A program made the position numbers and the translations under genes. A stretch of 38,339 nucleotides of DNA from Parcubacteria group bacterium (GTDB taxonomy: Bacteria; Patescibacteriota; Microgenomatia; UBA1400; PJMF01): positions 1 to 38,339 of the forward strand of contig CALQZX010000010.1 in the NCBI GenBank assembly GCA_943350175.1. Reading direction: 5' to 3'. Of this stretch, positions 1 through 9,349 are shown piece after piece. A model generated the notes under the pieces. The model ran no database searches, was not told the DNA's origin, and saw only the letters and a list, made by a program, of their open reading frames with translations. Position 1 is the first letter of the stretch; every line of letters begins with the position of its first letter.

Positions 1-714
1 ATTTTATTTTTTTTACAAAAAAAGACATTTTATTCTTTAAGTTTATTCTTATCTTTATTGTGTCTTCCGGGTGTTTTCTTAATTACATACTACAATGGCA
101 ATCTAGCTTACCCTAGTTATTATTTTTCGCCGTTTTACTTACTGCTACCAGCTTTTTTGCTAAGTGTTTTGGCAAGTTTGAGTAAAAAATGGCGCAACGT
201 TCTGTTATTAACTATTTTATTTAGTTTTTTTGCTATCTACTTTGAGCAATTTGGTAAAATTAAATTTATTTATAACCATGATCACATTAGACAATATCAG
301 TTTGTTGCTGATCTGATTAGTAATGATGTCAAAAAGAATTTACCAGACCATAGTGATTTTTTTGTTTTCACAATTGATGATCAGCTCGATTGGTCCTCCT
401 CTAAGTATTGGTTTTATCTAGAAAAAAATCTCCAATTATCGTTGGTGGAAACAACTTGGTTTCGCTACAACCTTGTTTCTGCCAAGAAGGAAAGCCGAAC
501 TATTTATCTAATTTGTGATGATCCTAGAGTTAGCTGGGACAGTGGTAGGGAAAATTGGTGCTTGGAACGCTTGGAGAACAAGGATGACTTTCTTGTTAAA
601 GAAGATGTTTTTTTAGACGAACAAAAAAAACTAGCAATTTATCGGATTGTCGTTTCCAAACCAATTGAGCGTTATTCACTCTATGGCTTAATCAGTAGTC
701 ATAATTCTAATTAG
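1..714 (+). CDS. C-terminal part of a hydrophobic membrane protein; frame is open to the left window edge
   Basis: Frame 1 is open from base 1 (ILFFLQKKTFYSLSLFLSLLCLPGVF...), hydrophobic helices then a soluble C-terminal domain; stop TAG at 712-714. The track start at 58 is an internal TTG. Confidence 0.6.
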   Translation: MLFFLQKKTFYSLSLFLSLLCLPGVFLITYYNGNLAYPSYYFSPFYLLLPAFLLSVLASLSKKWRNVLLLTILFSFFAIYFEQFGKIKFIYNHDHIRQYQFVADLISNDVKKNLPDHSDFFVFTIDDQLDWSSSKYWFYLEKNLQLSLVETTWFRYNLVSAKKESRTIYLICDDPRVSWDSGRENWCLERLENKDDFLVKEDVFLDEQKKLAIYRIVVSKPIERYSLYGLISSHNSN

Positions 715-737
715 CAGTGATAATGCTATATTGCTAA
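711..737. promoter_or_regulatory. CIRCE-like HrcA operator upstream of groES (TTAGCAGTG-N9-TATTGCTAA)
   Basis: 27-bp imperfect inverted repeat with CIRCE 9-N9-9 geometry; overlaps the stop codon of the upstream gene and a possible -35 (TTGCTA 731-736, N17, TAAATT 754-759, with TG at 751-752). Confidence 0.55.
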
Positions 738-806
738 TAATTGCTTTTTATGTTAAATTTTGGCCATAGTTAATTTAATTACAAATTAAAGCGAAGGAAT
801 CTTAAA

Positions 807-1376
807 ATGAAAGATTTAGACGTCAAAAAAATCCAACCAACCAAGGGTTACGTTCTAGTTGAACCAGCCAAAGCAGAAGAAAAAACCAAATCTGGCATAA
901 TTTTGTCAGAAAGTGACAGCGAAAAGCCACAGTATGGCGTAGTTTTAGCTGTTGGCGAATCTGGTTGTTGCTGCGATGAGGATTGTTGTGAATCAGATGA
1001 ATGTTGCTCTGATGGAGAAGGTTGTTGTGGCGGTAGCTGCGACTGTGAATCAGACGAAAAAGATTCTAAAAAATCCAAAGCAAGCGAAAAATCAGAAGAA
1101 AAAGAAGAAGATTTTGAATGTTGTGGCGGCCACTGTCACGACTGTGAAGAGGATGGCGAAGAAGCTAGTGAAAAAGGCTGCTGCTCTGATGAATCAGGTT
1201 GTTGCTCCGATGGAGCTTACTTCGACTGTGAGTGCGATTGCGACTGCGAAGTTTCTCCAGTCAAAGTCGGTGACAAAGTCATCTACAAGAAATGGGGTGG
1301 CAATGAATTCAAAATCGGTGACACCGAATACCAATTCTTAAAATTTGAAGATATCTTGGCCGTTATTAACGACTAA
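807..1376 (+). CDS. groES: Co-chaperonin GroES with a long Cys-rich acidic insertion
   Basis: N-term IQPTKGYVLVEPAKAEEKTKSGIILSES and C-term VKVGDKVIYKKWGGNEFKIGDTEYQFLKFEDILAVIND are canonical GroES; SD-like GAAGGAA upstream; groEL immediately downstream. Confidence 0.93.
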   Translation: MKDLDVKKIQPTKGYVLVEPAKAEEKTKSGIILSESDSEKPQYGVVLAVGESGCCCDEDCCESDECCSDGEGCCGGSCDCESDEKDSKKSKASEKSEEKEEDFECCGGHCHDCEEDGEEASEKGCCSDESGCCSDGAYFDCECDCDCEVSPVKVGDKVIYKKWGGNEFKIGDTEYQFLKFEDILAVIND

Positions 1377-1401
1377 TCATTAATAATCAAAAAGGAAATA
1401 A

Positions 1402-3036
<1,635 letters not shown>

Positions 3037-3058
3037 TTTAGATTTTATTTAAACAAAT

Positions 3059-3089
3059 AAAAAAGGAGTCTTTTTGAGACTCCTTTTTT
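3059..3089 (+). terminator. Rho-independent terminator after groEL
   Basis: AAAAAGGAGTC-tttttga-GACTCCTTTTTT; A-tract/T-tract make it potentially bidirectional. Confidence 0.85.
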
Positions 3090-3096
3090 AGTATTG

Positions 3097-3170
3097 TAGC
3101 GAGACTGAGATTCGAACTCAGGACCTTCGGTTTATGAATCCGATGCTCTAACCAGCTGAGCTATCTCGCC
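3097..3170 (-). tRNA. tRNA-Met (CAT), probably elongator; tRNA-Ile(CAT) not excluded
   Basis: Cloverleaf on the reverse strand: GGCGAGA TA GCTC AGCTGGTTA GAGC A TCGGA TTCATAA ACCGA AGGTC CTGAG TTCGAAT CTCAG TCTCGCT A; CCA not encoded. Confidence 0.9.
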
Positions 3171-3257
3171 ATATTCATAACATTTGCTTAGAAGAGTATT
3201 TTAACGCAGGTTGCTTGATAATGCCAGATTGTTTTGTTACAATGGTCACCTAACATA

Positions 3258-3326
3258 CGCGGGATAGTGTACGGTGCACGTGGGGCTCATAATCCCACAG
3301 GCTAGGTTCGACTCCTAGTCCCGCAA
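3258..3326 (+). tRNA. Initiator tRNA-fMet (CAT)
   Basis: CGCGGGA TA GTGT ACGGT GCAC G TGGGG CTCATAA TCCCA CAGG CTAGG TTCGACT CCTAG TCCCGCA A; C1-A72 mismatch typical of bacterial initiators; CCA not encoded; short D-loop. Confidence 0.85.
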
Positions 3327-3375
3327 CATAGAAATGAGGAATCTGGCTTTTGCCAGATTTTTTATTTCTATGTTG
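3324..3375 (+). terminator. Nested hairpin/terminator downstream of tRNA-fMet
   Basis: Inner AATCTGGC-TTTT-GCCAGATT then TTTTTA; outer 12-bp arms CAACATAGAAAT / ATTTCTATGTTG. Confidence 0.8.
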
Positions 3376-3485
3376 TGATTGGACGAAGTCGCTGACTCTG
3401 ACCGAGCTCCAGCGAGAGAATGTCCGAAGTGGAGACGGAGGACGAAGTCCTGCAATATTTAATTAAAAATGACCTTGAAAAAATA

Positions 3486-4223
3486 CTAATTTCTTTTTTT
3501 CTTTACAACCTCTGCTTTTTTAACAACTGGATCGTAATGTTTTTGTCTGTCCTCAGGTTTAATATCTGCTTCTTCCATTAGTTTGTCTGCGACCGTATCT
3601 ACTTGAGAACCAAGGTTTTTGAAAGGAATGTCTAATTCTTCTTTTGTTTCCAATTTATCTCTGTTTATTTCAATTAATAGCTCTTTAATTGCGCTTTCGA
3701 GTTGAACATATGCCATGGAAATATTGCTTTTATCTACATTCAAGCTTTTTCCAATAGTTTCCAAAAAAAGCCAATCATCCTCATGATCTTTTCCACTTCC
3801 TCCGCGTGAAACAACTGCTCCCTCAGGAATGGTGATTTTTTTTATTCCTTCAAAATATAGTCTTACAATAGATTTAAGTTTATAGCCATCTGCTATTAAA
3901 CCAATTAATTTGGTATTTACTTCTTTTCTTTTAACAAGAGTAAAAATTCTTTGTTTTTCACCTATTGTGATGACAACCTTATTTGGTTTGAAAGTTAGGT
4001 ATTCATTTATTTTAAAATCAACTGCGCCTCTCAAAAAACGATATATAAATCTCTGAGCATGATAGTTAAAAATTTCTGTTATTCTTTTTTGGATTAATCT
4101 GGAGACATCTTCTATATCTCTCAAGTTTTTTTCTTTATTATGTATTTTAGCAAGTTCTGCCATTGCTTGAATATGTTTTTCATCGTTAACGTTTTCTACT
4201 GTAGAAATCATATAAATATCCAA
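3486..4223 (-). CDS. Hypothetical protein (245 aa; start may be the internal Met5)
   Basis: Long ORF between same-strand genes, Lys-rich C-terminus; no family recognised. Confidence 0.7.
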   Translation of the reverse strand: MDIYMISTVENVNDEKHIQAMAELAKIHNKEKNLRDIEDVSRLIQKRITEIFNYHAQRFIYRFLRGAVDFKINEYLTFKPNKVVITIGEKQRIFTLVKRKEVNTKLIGLIADGYKLKSIVRLYFEGIKKITIPEGAVVSRGGSGKDHEDDWLFLETIGKSLNVDKSNISMAYVQLESAIKELLIEINRDKLETKEELDIPFKNLGSQVDTVADKLMEEADIKPEDRQKHYDPVVKKAEVVKKKRN

Positions 4224-4247
4224 TCTATATAAGTATTAGCTATAACT

Positions 4248-5015
4248 CTACATCAACTTCGCATCCTCAGCAATAAGTTTTGCAATCAAATTAGCAAAAA
4301 CCTTCCAGTCTTTGTCATCTTTTTCTTGATCTACTTCTGTGAGAGCGTCTTTCTCTCGATAATATCTTATAACTGGCTCAGTTTGATCATGATAGACTCC
4401 AAGTCTTTTGGCTATTACTACTGCGTCATCATCATCTCTTGGAGCCTCGCCATCTTTTACATCTAGTTTTCTACCTAATAATCTTTTAGTAGCATTCTCG
4501 TCTGATAAATTAAGCGCAATTGCTTTTTTAGCAAAATCTGGATTGGCTATGACCTGAGATTCATTTCTAGGGAAACCATCGACAATACACATTTTTTGAC
4601 CATCTAATTTTTCTGCCACCATGGCAATCATCAGTTCATCTGGAACCAAATCGCCTTTATCCATATATGATTTTGCTTCTAATCCGAGCACTGTTTCATT
4701 TTTGACTTCTTCTCTAAGCAATTCTCCAGTTGAGATATATGATATTCCAAGCACCTCAGCCAAATGTTTTCCTTGAGTGGACTTTCCAGCTCCAGGAATA
4801 CCCATAATCAAAATGTGTCCATCATCTGGCTTAAATCTTTGTAAGATTTTTTCCTTAAGGAACTGTTCGTATTCATCGAGACCAGAAATAACTGTTTCCA
4901 AGACCAAATCAATAAATGCTGAAGAGAGTTGTATTTCTTCATGACTCTCCAGTTCTTCAATTATTTCTTGTTTATTTTTTTTTAGTCTATTTGCTTTTTG
5001 ATCTTCGTTTGTCAT
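4248..5015 (-). CDS. Adenylate-kinase-like nucleoside monophosphate kinase, short LID, ~65-aa N-terminal extension
   Basis: P-loop ILIMGIPGAGKSTQGKHLA, STGELLREE, VDGFPRN, RDDDDAVVIAKRL; extension MTNEDQ...QRFKPDDG precedes the kinase core. Confidence 0.85.
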   Translation of the reverse strand: MTNEDQKANRLKKNKQEIIEELESHEEIQLSSAFIDLVLETVISGLDEYEQFLKEKILQRFKPDDGHILIMGIPGAGKSTQGKHLAEVLGISYISTGELLREEVKNETVLGLEAKSYMDKGDLVPDELMIAMVAEKLDGQKMCIVDGFPRNESQVIANPDFAKKAIALNLSDENATKRLLGRKLDVKDGEAPRDDDDAVVIAKRLGVYHDQTEPVIRYYREKDALTEVDQEKDDKDWKVFANLIAKLIAEDAKLM

Positions 5016-5135
5016 ATTTAATGTGTGGGATTATATCATTGTGATGCAGTTATTATTCATCATAAAAAATGCAATAATTGCTCAATGTATCGGTGCTATC
5101 GTGAAAAAAATTGAAATTAGTGAAGTTAAATTAGT

Positions 5136-5519
5136 TTAATTCTCAAACAATCTTAGCCACTCCTGCCAAGGTCCACTTTGCTTGTTTTCTAGGTCTTTTC
5201 CTACTTCTTTATCTTGTTCTTCATCTGGTATTTGCAAAACTATTTCGCCATCTTTTTTTAGTAAAAGCTCATTACGGATGATCTTTTCAAGAGCAATTGG
5301 CTCTTGGCTAATCTTTAGCTTTTCGTCTTCTTTGGAAACTTCTTTCTCTAGTGATTCAATGTTTTTTTCTAGCTTTTCAATGCTTTCTTTGGAAATAATG
5401 GCTTTTTTACTACTTTCTCTGAGGGAAAAGATAGCTAGCAGGCAAAGACAAGTAAAAACTCCAATAAGTAGAGGGTGGTTGAGAGGACTACTGTTTTTTT
5501 CTTTTTTATCTTTATCCAT
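5136..5519 (-). CDS. FtsB/DivIC-like septum formation initiator protein
   Basis: Short N-terminus, one TM helix (PLLIGVFTCLCLLAIFSL), coiled coil, then DivIC-like EKIIRNELLLKKDGEIVLQIPD. Confidence 0.7.
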   Translation of the reverse strand: MDKDKKEKNSSPLNHPLLIGVFTCLCLLAIFSLRESSKKAIISKESIEKLEKNIESLEKEVSKEDEKLKISQEPIALEKIIRNELLLKKDGEIVLQIPDEEQDKEVGKDLENKQSGPWQEWLRLFEN

Positions 5520-5653
5520 TTTGATGCTCTTATATCTTAGTAATGCTTGCTTATGAACCTACTTTATGATATTATAAGACCTTGATATTCAACTAATCCA
5601 AAACTTATCTGCCCTGATAGGTAATAGGCTTGGTAACAAGTCTAAATATAATT

Positions 5654-6520
5654 ATGCACACAAACTTACTTGATGCGCAAGCAAAGTTTACAGAAAGCCT
5701 TAGAACTAGCGGTAAGGCTCATGCTACCGTTATTGCTTATAGCAAAGACATTGAACAAGTAGCTGATTTTCTTAGCAAAAGATCCAAGACTTTGCTTTCT
5801 GAAGTGATGCCTGAAGACCTAGAAGCTTTTAAAGAGTTGCTTAAAAAACAACGTTACACCAGTAAATCTATCTCTCGTAAGATTAACTCTATCAAGTCTT
5901 TCTTCCGCTTTTGCGTTAGTGAAGGTTTAGTTGACGCCAATCCTACTCAAGAAATTCTTCAGCCGAAATTTGATCAAACTCCTCCTCGTATTTTGTCTCG
6001 CTTAGAATATCGCGCTTTGCGTGATTCTTGTCGCGCTGATGCCAGAATGCACGCTATTGTCGAAATTCTGCTTCAGACTGGTATGAGAATTAGTGAATTG
6101 GCTTATTTGCAATTAGCTGACATCGATCTCGAGAGAGAATTGATTTATATTCAAGCTCAAAATTCTCGTGAGGCTCGTCGCATTCCTTTGAATGCTGCTG
6201 CCAAGAAATCAGTTTTGGATTATTTGAAATTGCGTCCACGTGCCAAGGAAAAGACTTTGTTTTTAACCAAAACTTGTCGTCCTTTTTTGGTTCGTAACAT
6301 TCGCACTGCTATTGATCGCTATTTCCGTTTGGCTGGTATCAAAGATGCCAAGGTCAATGATCTTCGCCACACTTTTGTGGTTGAGCAGCTCAAAGCCGGC
6401 ACTCCTCTTGTTTATGTTTCTCAGTTGGTGGGTCACAAACGCATCACCACAACTGAAAAATATTTACATTTGATCGACGCTCCAGAAATGCAGCCAAATA
6501 TCAAAATTGAAGAGCTTTAG
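5654..6520 (+). CDS. Tyrosine recombinase, XerC/XerD-like
   Basis: SAM-like N-domain (YTSKSISRKINSIKSFFRF) and catalytic motifs GMRISEL, NDLRHTF, LVGHKRITTTEKYLH. ATG at 5654 preferred over TTG at 5630. Confidence 0.88.
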   Translation: MHTNLLDAQAKFTESLRTSGKAHATVIAYSKDIEQVADFLSKRSKTLLSEVMPEDLEAFKELLKKQRYTSKSISRKINSIKSFFRFCVSEGLVDANPTQEILQPKFDQTPPRILSRLEYRALRDSCRADARMHAIVEILLQTGMRISELAYLQLADIDLERELIYIQAQNSREARRIPLNAAAKKSVLDYLKLRPRAKEKTLFLTKTCRPFLVRNIRTAIDRYFRLAGIKDAKVNDLRHTFVVEQLKAGTPLVYVSQLVGHKRITTTEKYLHLIDAPEMQPNIKIEEL

Positions 6521-6528
6521 ATTTTATT

Positions 6529-6768
6529 TTAAAAATTAATTTTAAAATCATTAATTAAAACTTTCATTACCATTTTTTGAAAAGGATCTGCGTCGTAACC
6601 AGAGCTTGAACTGTTGATACTATTTGCATTTAACTGTTGTTTTAATGCTGTTTTCTGTTTTGTAGACCATGTCCCCAGTATCTTCTTGATTTCTCCCTCA
6701 TCTGTTAGCGCATCTTTTTTCAATAAATCTACTAACGAAATAACACTCTCACCTGTTTCACCTATCAT
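6529..6768 (-). CDS. Small hypothetical protein (79 aa)
   Basis: ORF in the gap between the recombinase and trpS, divergent from trpS; no family recognised. Confidence 0.45.
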   Translation of the reverse strand: MIGETGESVISLVDLLKKDALTDEGEIKKILGTWSTKQKTALKQQLNANSINSSSSGYDADPFQKMVMKVLINDFKINF

Positions 6769-6878
6769 ATTTTTTATCTTTCACTACTAATATAATATTT
6801 TTATATTAGTATAAAAATATATTTAGTACAATATTCTTTAATTTAGCATAATCATGCTACTATACTTATAATCAAATT

Positions 6879-7874
6879 ATGTCAAAAACCCGTGTTTTTT
6901 CAGGTACTCGTGCTACTGGTCGCTTACACCTTGGCAACTATTTTGGTGCTGTCAAAGGTTATATCGATCTACAAAATGATCCAAAGTATGACTGCATTTA
7001 CATGGCTGTGGATGTGCACACCATCACCACTCCTTATGATCATCGCACTTTAGCTCAAGCAACTAAAGAAATTATTATGGACTATCTAGCTGCTGGACTT
7101 GATCCAGAAAAGGCTGTTGTAACCATCCAATCTTTGGTACCAGAACATGTGGAATTGGCTTTCCTTTTTGCCTCGATTGTCTCGGTAGCCAAGATGCAAC
7201 ATTTGCCAACTTTCAAAGACAAGGTTAAGCAACATCCAGATAATGTAACTATGGCTCTGCTAAATTATCCAACTTTAATGGCGGCAGATATTTTGGCTTA
7301 TAAAACAGAGCTGGTGCCAGCTGGTTTGGATCAGGAACCTCACATTGAAGTAACTCGTGAAATTGCCAGACGTATGAATGATCTCTACGGCACTGATTTT
7401 CCAGAGACCAAGCGTTTTGCTACTCCTGCTCAATATGTGCCATCACTAACTGGTGAAGGCAAGATGAGCAAATCTGTCGAAGGTAGTTCTATTAATTTAA
7501 CAGATGATTTGGCGACGATTAAGAAACGTTTGGCAAGCTGTCCAACTGATTCTGGTAAGGGTTCTACCATTCCAGAAAAAGGTGGTGTAGCTAATTTGCT
7601 AACTTTTGTCGAAATCTTCCAAGGTAGTGAACGCAAAAAATCTTATGAAGCAGATTATTTTGGTAATGGCTTACGCTATGGTGATCTCAAAGCCGAATTA
7701 GCAGAAGCTATTTTTGATCACTTGGCTCCAATTAGAGAGAAACGCTTGGAGCTAGAGAAAAACCCTGATTACGTCAATAAAGTTATTAAAGAAGGAGCAG
7801 AAAAAGCTCGTGCAATTGCTTCTGCCACGCTGGCAGAAACCAAGCGCAAGATGGGATTTTATGTCCAAAATTAG
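6879..7874 (+). CDS. trpS: Tryptophanyl-tRNA synthetase
   Basis: SGTRATGRLHLGNYFGA (HIGH-type), GEGKMSKS (KMSKS), TrpRS-like DQEPHIEVTREIARR. Confidence 0.95.
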   Translation: MSKTRVFSGTRATGRLHLGNYFGAVKGYIDLQNDPKYDCIYMAVDVHTITTPYDHRTLAQATKEIIMDYLAAGLDPEKAVVTIQSLVPEHVELAFLFASIVSVAKMQHLPTFKDKVKQHPDNVTMALLNYPTLMAADILAYKTELVPAGLDQEPHIEVTREIARRMNDLYGTDFPETKRFATPAQYVPSLTGEGKMSKSVEGSSINLTDDLATIKKRLASCPTDSGKGSTIPEKGGVANLLTFVEIFQGSERKKSYEADYFGNGLRYGDLKAELAEAIFDHLAPIREKRLELEKNPDYVNKVIKEGAEKARAIASATLAETKRKMGFYVQN

Positions 7875-8976
7875 TCTCGCTTTAATTTGTGGTGGCAAGT
7901 CTGTGGAGCATGAAGTTTCTCTGATTTCAGCCAAAAATATCATTGCCGCTTTGGATTTTTCCAAATACGAACTGAATCTTTTTGCTGTGGCCAAGGATGG
8001 TTCATTTCGTTTCTATGCTGACCACAATGATTTTCTAGATAATCAAGATAACTTAGATATTGTTTCTCTCAAGGAAACTGGCTTTGTCAGTGTTGCCTGG
8101 AGCGTGATTGATGGCAAAGGCCAAGCAGTTTTGCCAGCTGGTAACAAAATAATTGATGCAGTTTTTCCAATCATGCACGGCTCTTTTGCGGAAGATGGCA
8201 AGATGCAGGGTTTCTTGGAAATGCTCAATTTGCCATATGTCGGTCCAGATGTTTTGGCTTCCTCGATTTCGATGGACAAAGAAATTACCAAGAAATTAGT
8301 CGAACTTGCTGGAATAAAGGTGGCTAAATATTTGTCCTTTAATACTCGAAACAGAAGCGAGATTAACTTCGCTAAAGTCGAAGCAGAACTAGGTTTACCG
8401 GTCTTTGTGAAACCAGCCAACTCGGGATCTTCAGTTGGAATTAATAGAGCAAAAGATGAGACATCTTTTAATCACGCCGTTGAAGAAGCTTTTAGTGTTG
8501 ATCACAAAATTTTAATTGAATCAGCTATCGTTGGTCGAGAAATTGAATGTTCTGTGCTCGGCAATCACGAAAATTTAATTGCTGGTGAGGTGGGCGAGAT
8601 TGTGCCTAGCGCCAAACATGGCTTTTATTCTTATGATGCTAAATATCTTGATGAATCAGGAGCAGCTTTGCTGATTCCAGCACCACTAGAGCCAGCCAAG
8701 AAAAAAGAAGTTCAAGAATTGGCTAAGAAAATTTTCTCCACTTGTCAGTGTGAAGGTATGTCGAGAGTTGATTCTTTTTTGACTGCAAATGGTGAAATTG
8801 TTTTCAATGAAATCAACACCATTCCTGGATTTACCCAAATCAGCATGTATCCAAAATTAATGATGGCAGAGACAGGCATGAGCTATAGCGCTTTGATTGA
8901 TAGTCTGATCACTTTGGCAATGGATCGCTACTCAAGAAATTCTAAGATTCTGTTTGAGAAAAAAATGGTAGAATAG
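7861..8976 (+). CDS. ddl: D-alanine--D-alanine ligase
   Basis: CGGKSVEHEVSLISAKNI, VGPDVLASSISMDKEITK, VKPANSGSSVGI, FNEINTIPGFT. ATG 7861 (MSKISLALICGG) overlaps the trpS end; the track start 7810 is too early. Confidence 0.95.
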   Translation: MSKISLALICGGKSVEHEVSLISAKNIIAALDFSKYELNLFAVAKDGSFRFYADHNDFLDNQDNLDIVSLKETGFVSVAWSVIDGKGQAVLPAGNKIIDAVFPIMHGSFAEDGKMQGFLEMLNLPYVGPDVLASSISMDKEITKKLVELAGIKVAKYLSFNTRNRSEINFAKVEAELGLPVFVKPANSGSSVGINRAKDETSFNHAVEEAFSVDHKILIESAIVGREIECSVLGNHENLIAGEVGEIVPSAKHGFYSYDAKYLDESGAALLIPAPLEPAKKKEVQELAKKIFSTCQCEGMSRVDSFLTANGEIVFNEINTIPGFTQISMYPKLMMAETGMSYSALIDSLITLAMDRYSRNSKILFEKKMVE

Positions 8977-8983
8977 GTTCCCT

Positions 8984-9328
8984 ATGGCGGAAACTATTCA
9001 ATTTGATGATTTTGTAAAAGTCGAAATGCGTGTTGGCATGGTCATGGAAGTCAAAATGCCTGATTGGAGTGAAAAACTCTTGGAATTTCGTGTCAATCTC
9101 GGGGAAGAGTTGGGCGAGCGCACTGTTTTTTCTGCAGTCAAAAAATGGTATAGCGAAGCAGACTTTTTGAATAAAAAATTTCCTTTTGTGACTAATTTAG
9201 CAGAACGTAAAATGGGTCCTGCTGTCAGTCAAGGCATGATGATGATGGTTGATGGCGGTGGTCACGATGCCAAGCCTTTTTTAATTATTTTAGATGACCA
9301 AGCAGAGCTTGGCGCAGTTTTGTGTTAA
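8984..9328 (+). CDS. tRNA-binding (OB-fold) domain protein, CsaA/MetG-C-terminal-like
   Basis: FDDFVKVEMRVGMVMEVKMPDWSEKLLEFRVNLGEE...VTNLAERKMGPAVSQGMMM matches the stand-alone EMAP/tRNA-bind domain pattern. Confidence 0.8.
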   Translation: MAETIQFDDFVKVEMRVGMVMEVKMPDWSEKLLEFRVNLGEELGERTVFSAVKKWYSEADFLNKKFPFVTNLAERKMGPAVSQGMMMMVDGGGHDAKPFLIILDDQAELGAVLC

Positions 9329-9349
9329 TTATAGAAAGTTTTCAAAAAT

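Noticed and set aside
848-1341. Shadow ORFs 848-1078 (-) and 952-1341 (+) inside groES
   Set aside because: They overlap the Cys-codon-rich part of groES; the groES frame has intact N- and C-terminal homology, so these are composition artefacts.
3258-6520. Integrated element using tRNA-fMet as attachment site with the nearby tyrosine recombinase
   Set aside because: I found no direct repeat of the tRNA 3' end downstream; only an inverted repeat. The genes between are not recognisably mobile, and the recombinase looks Xer-like.
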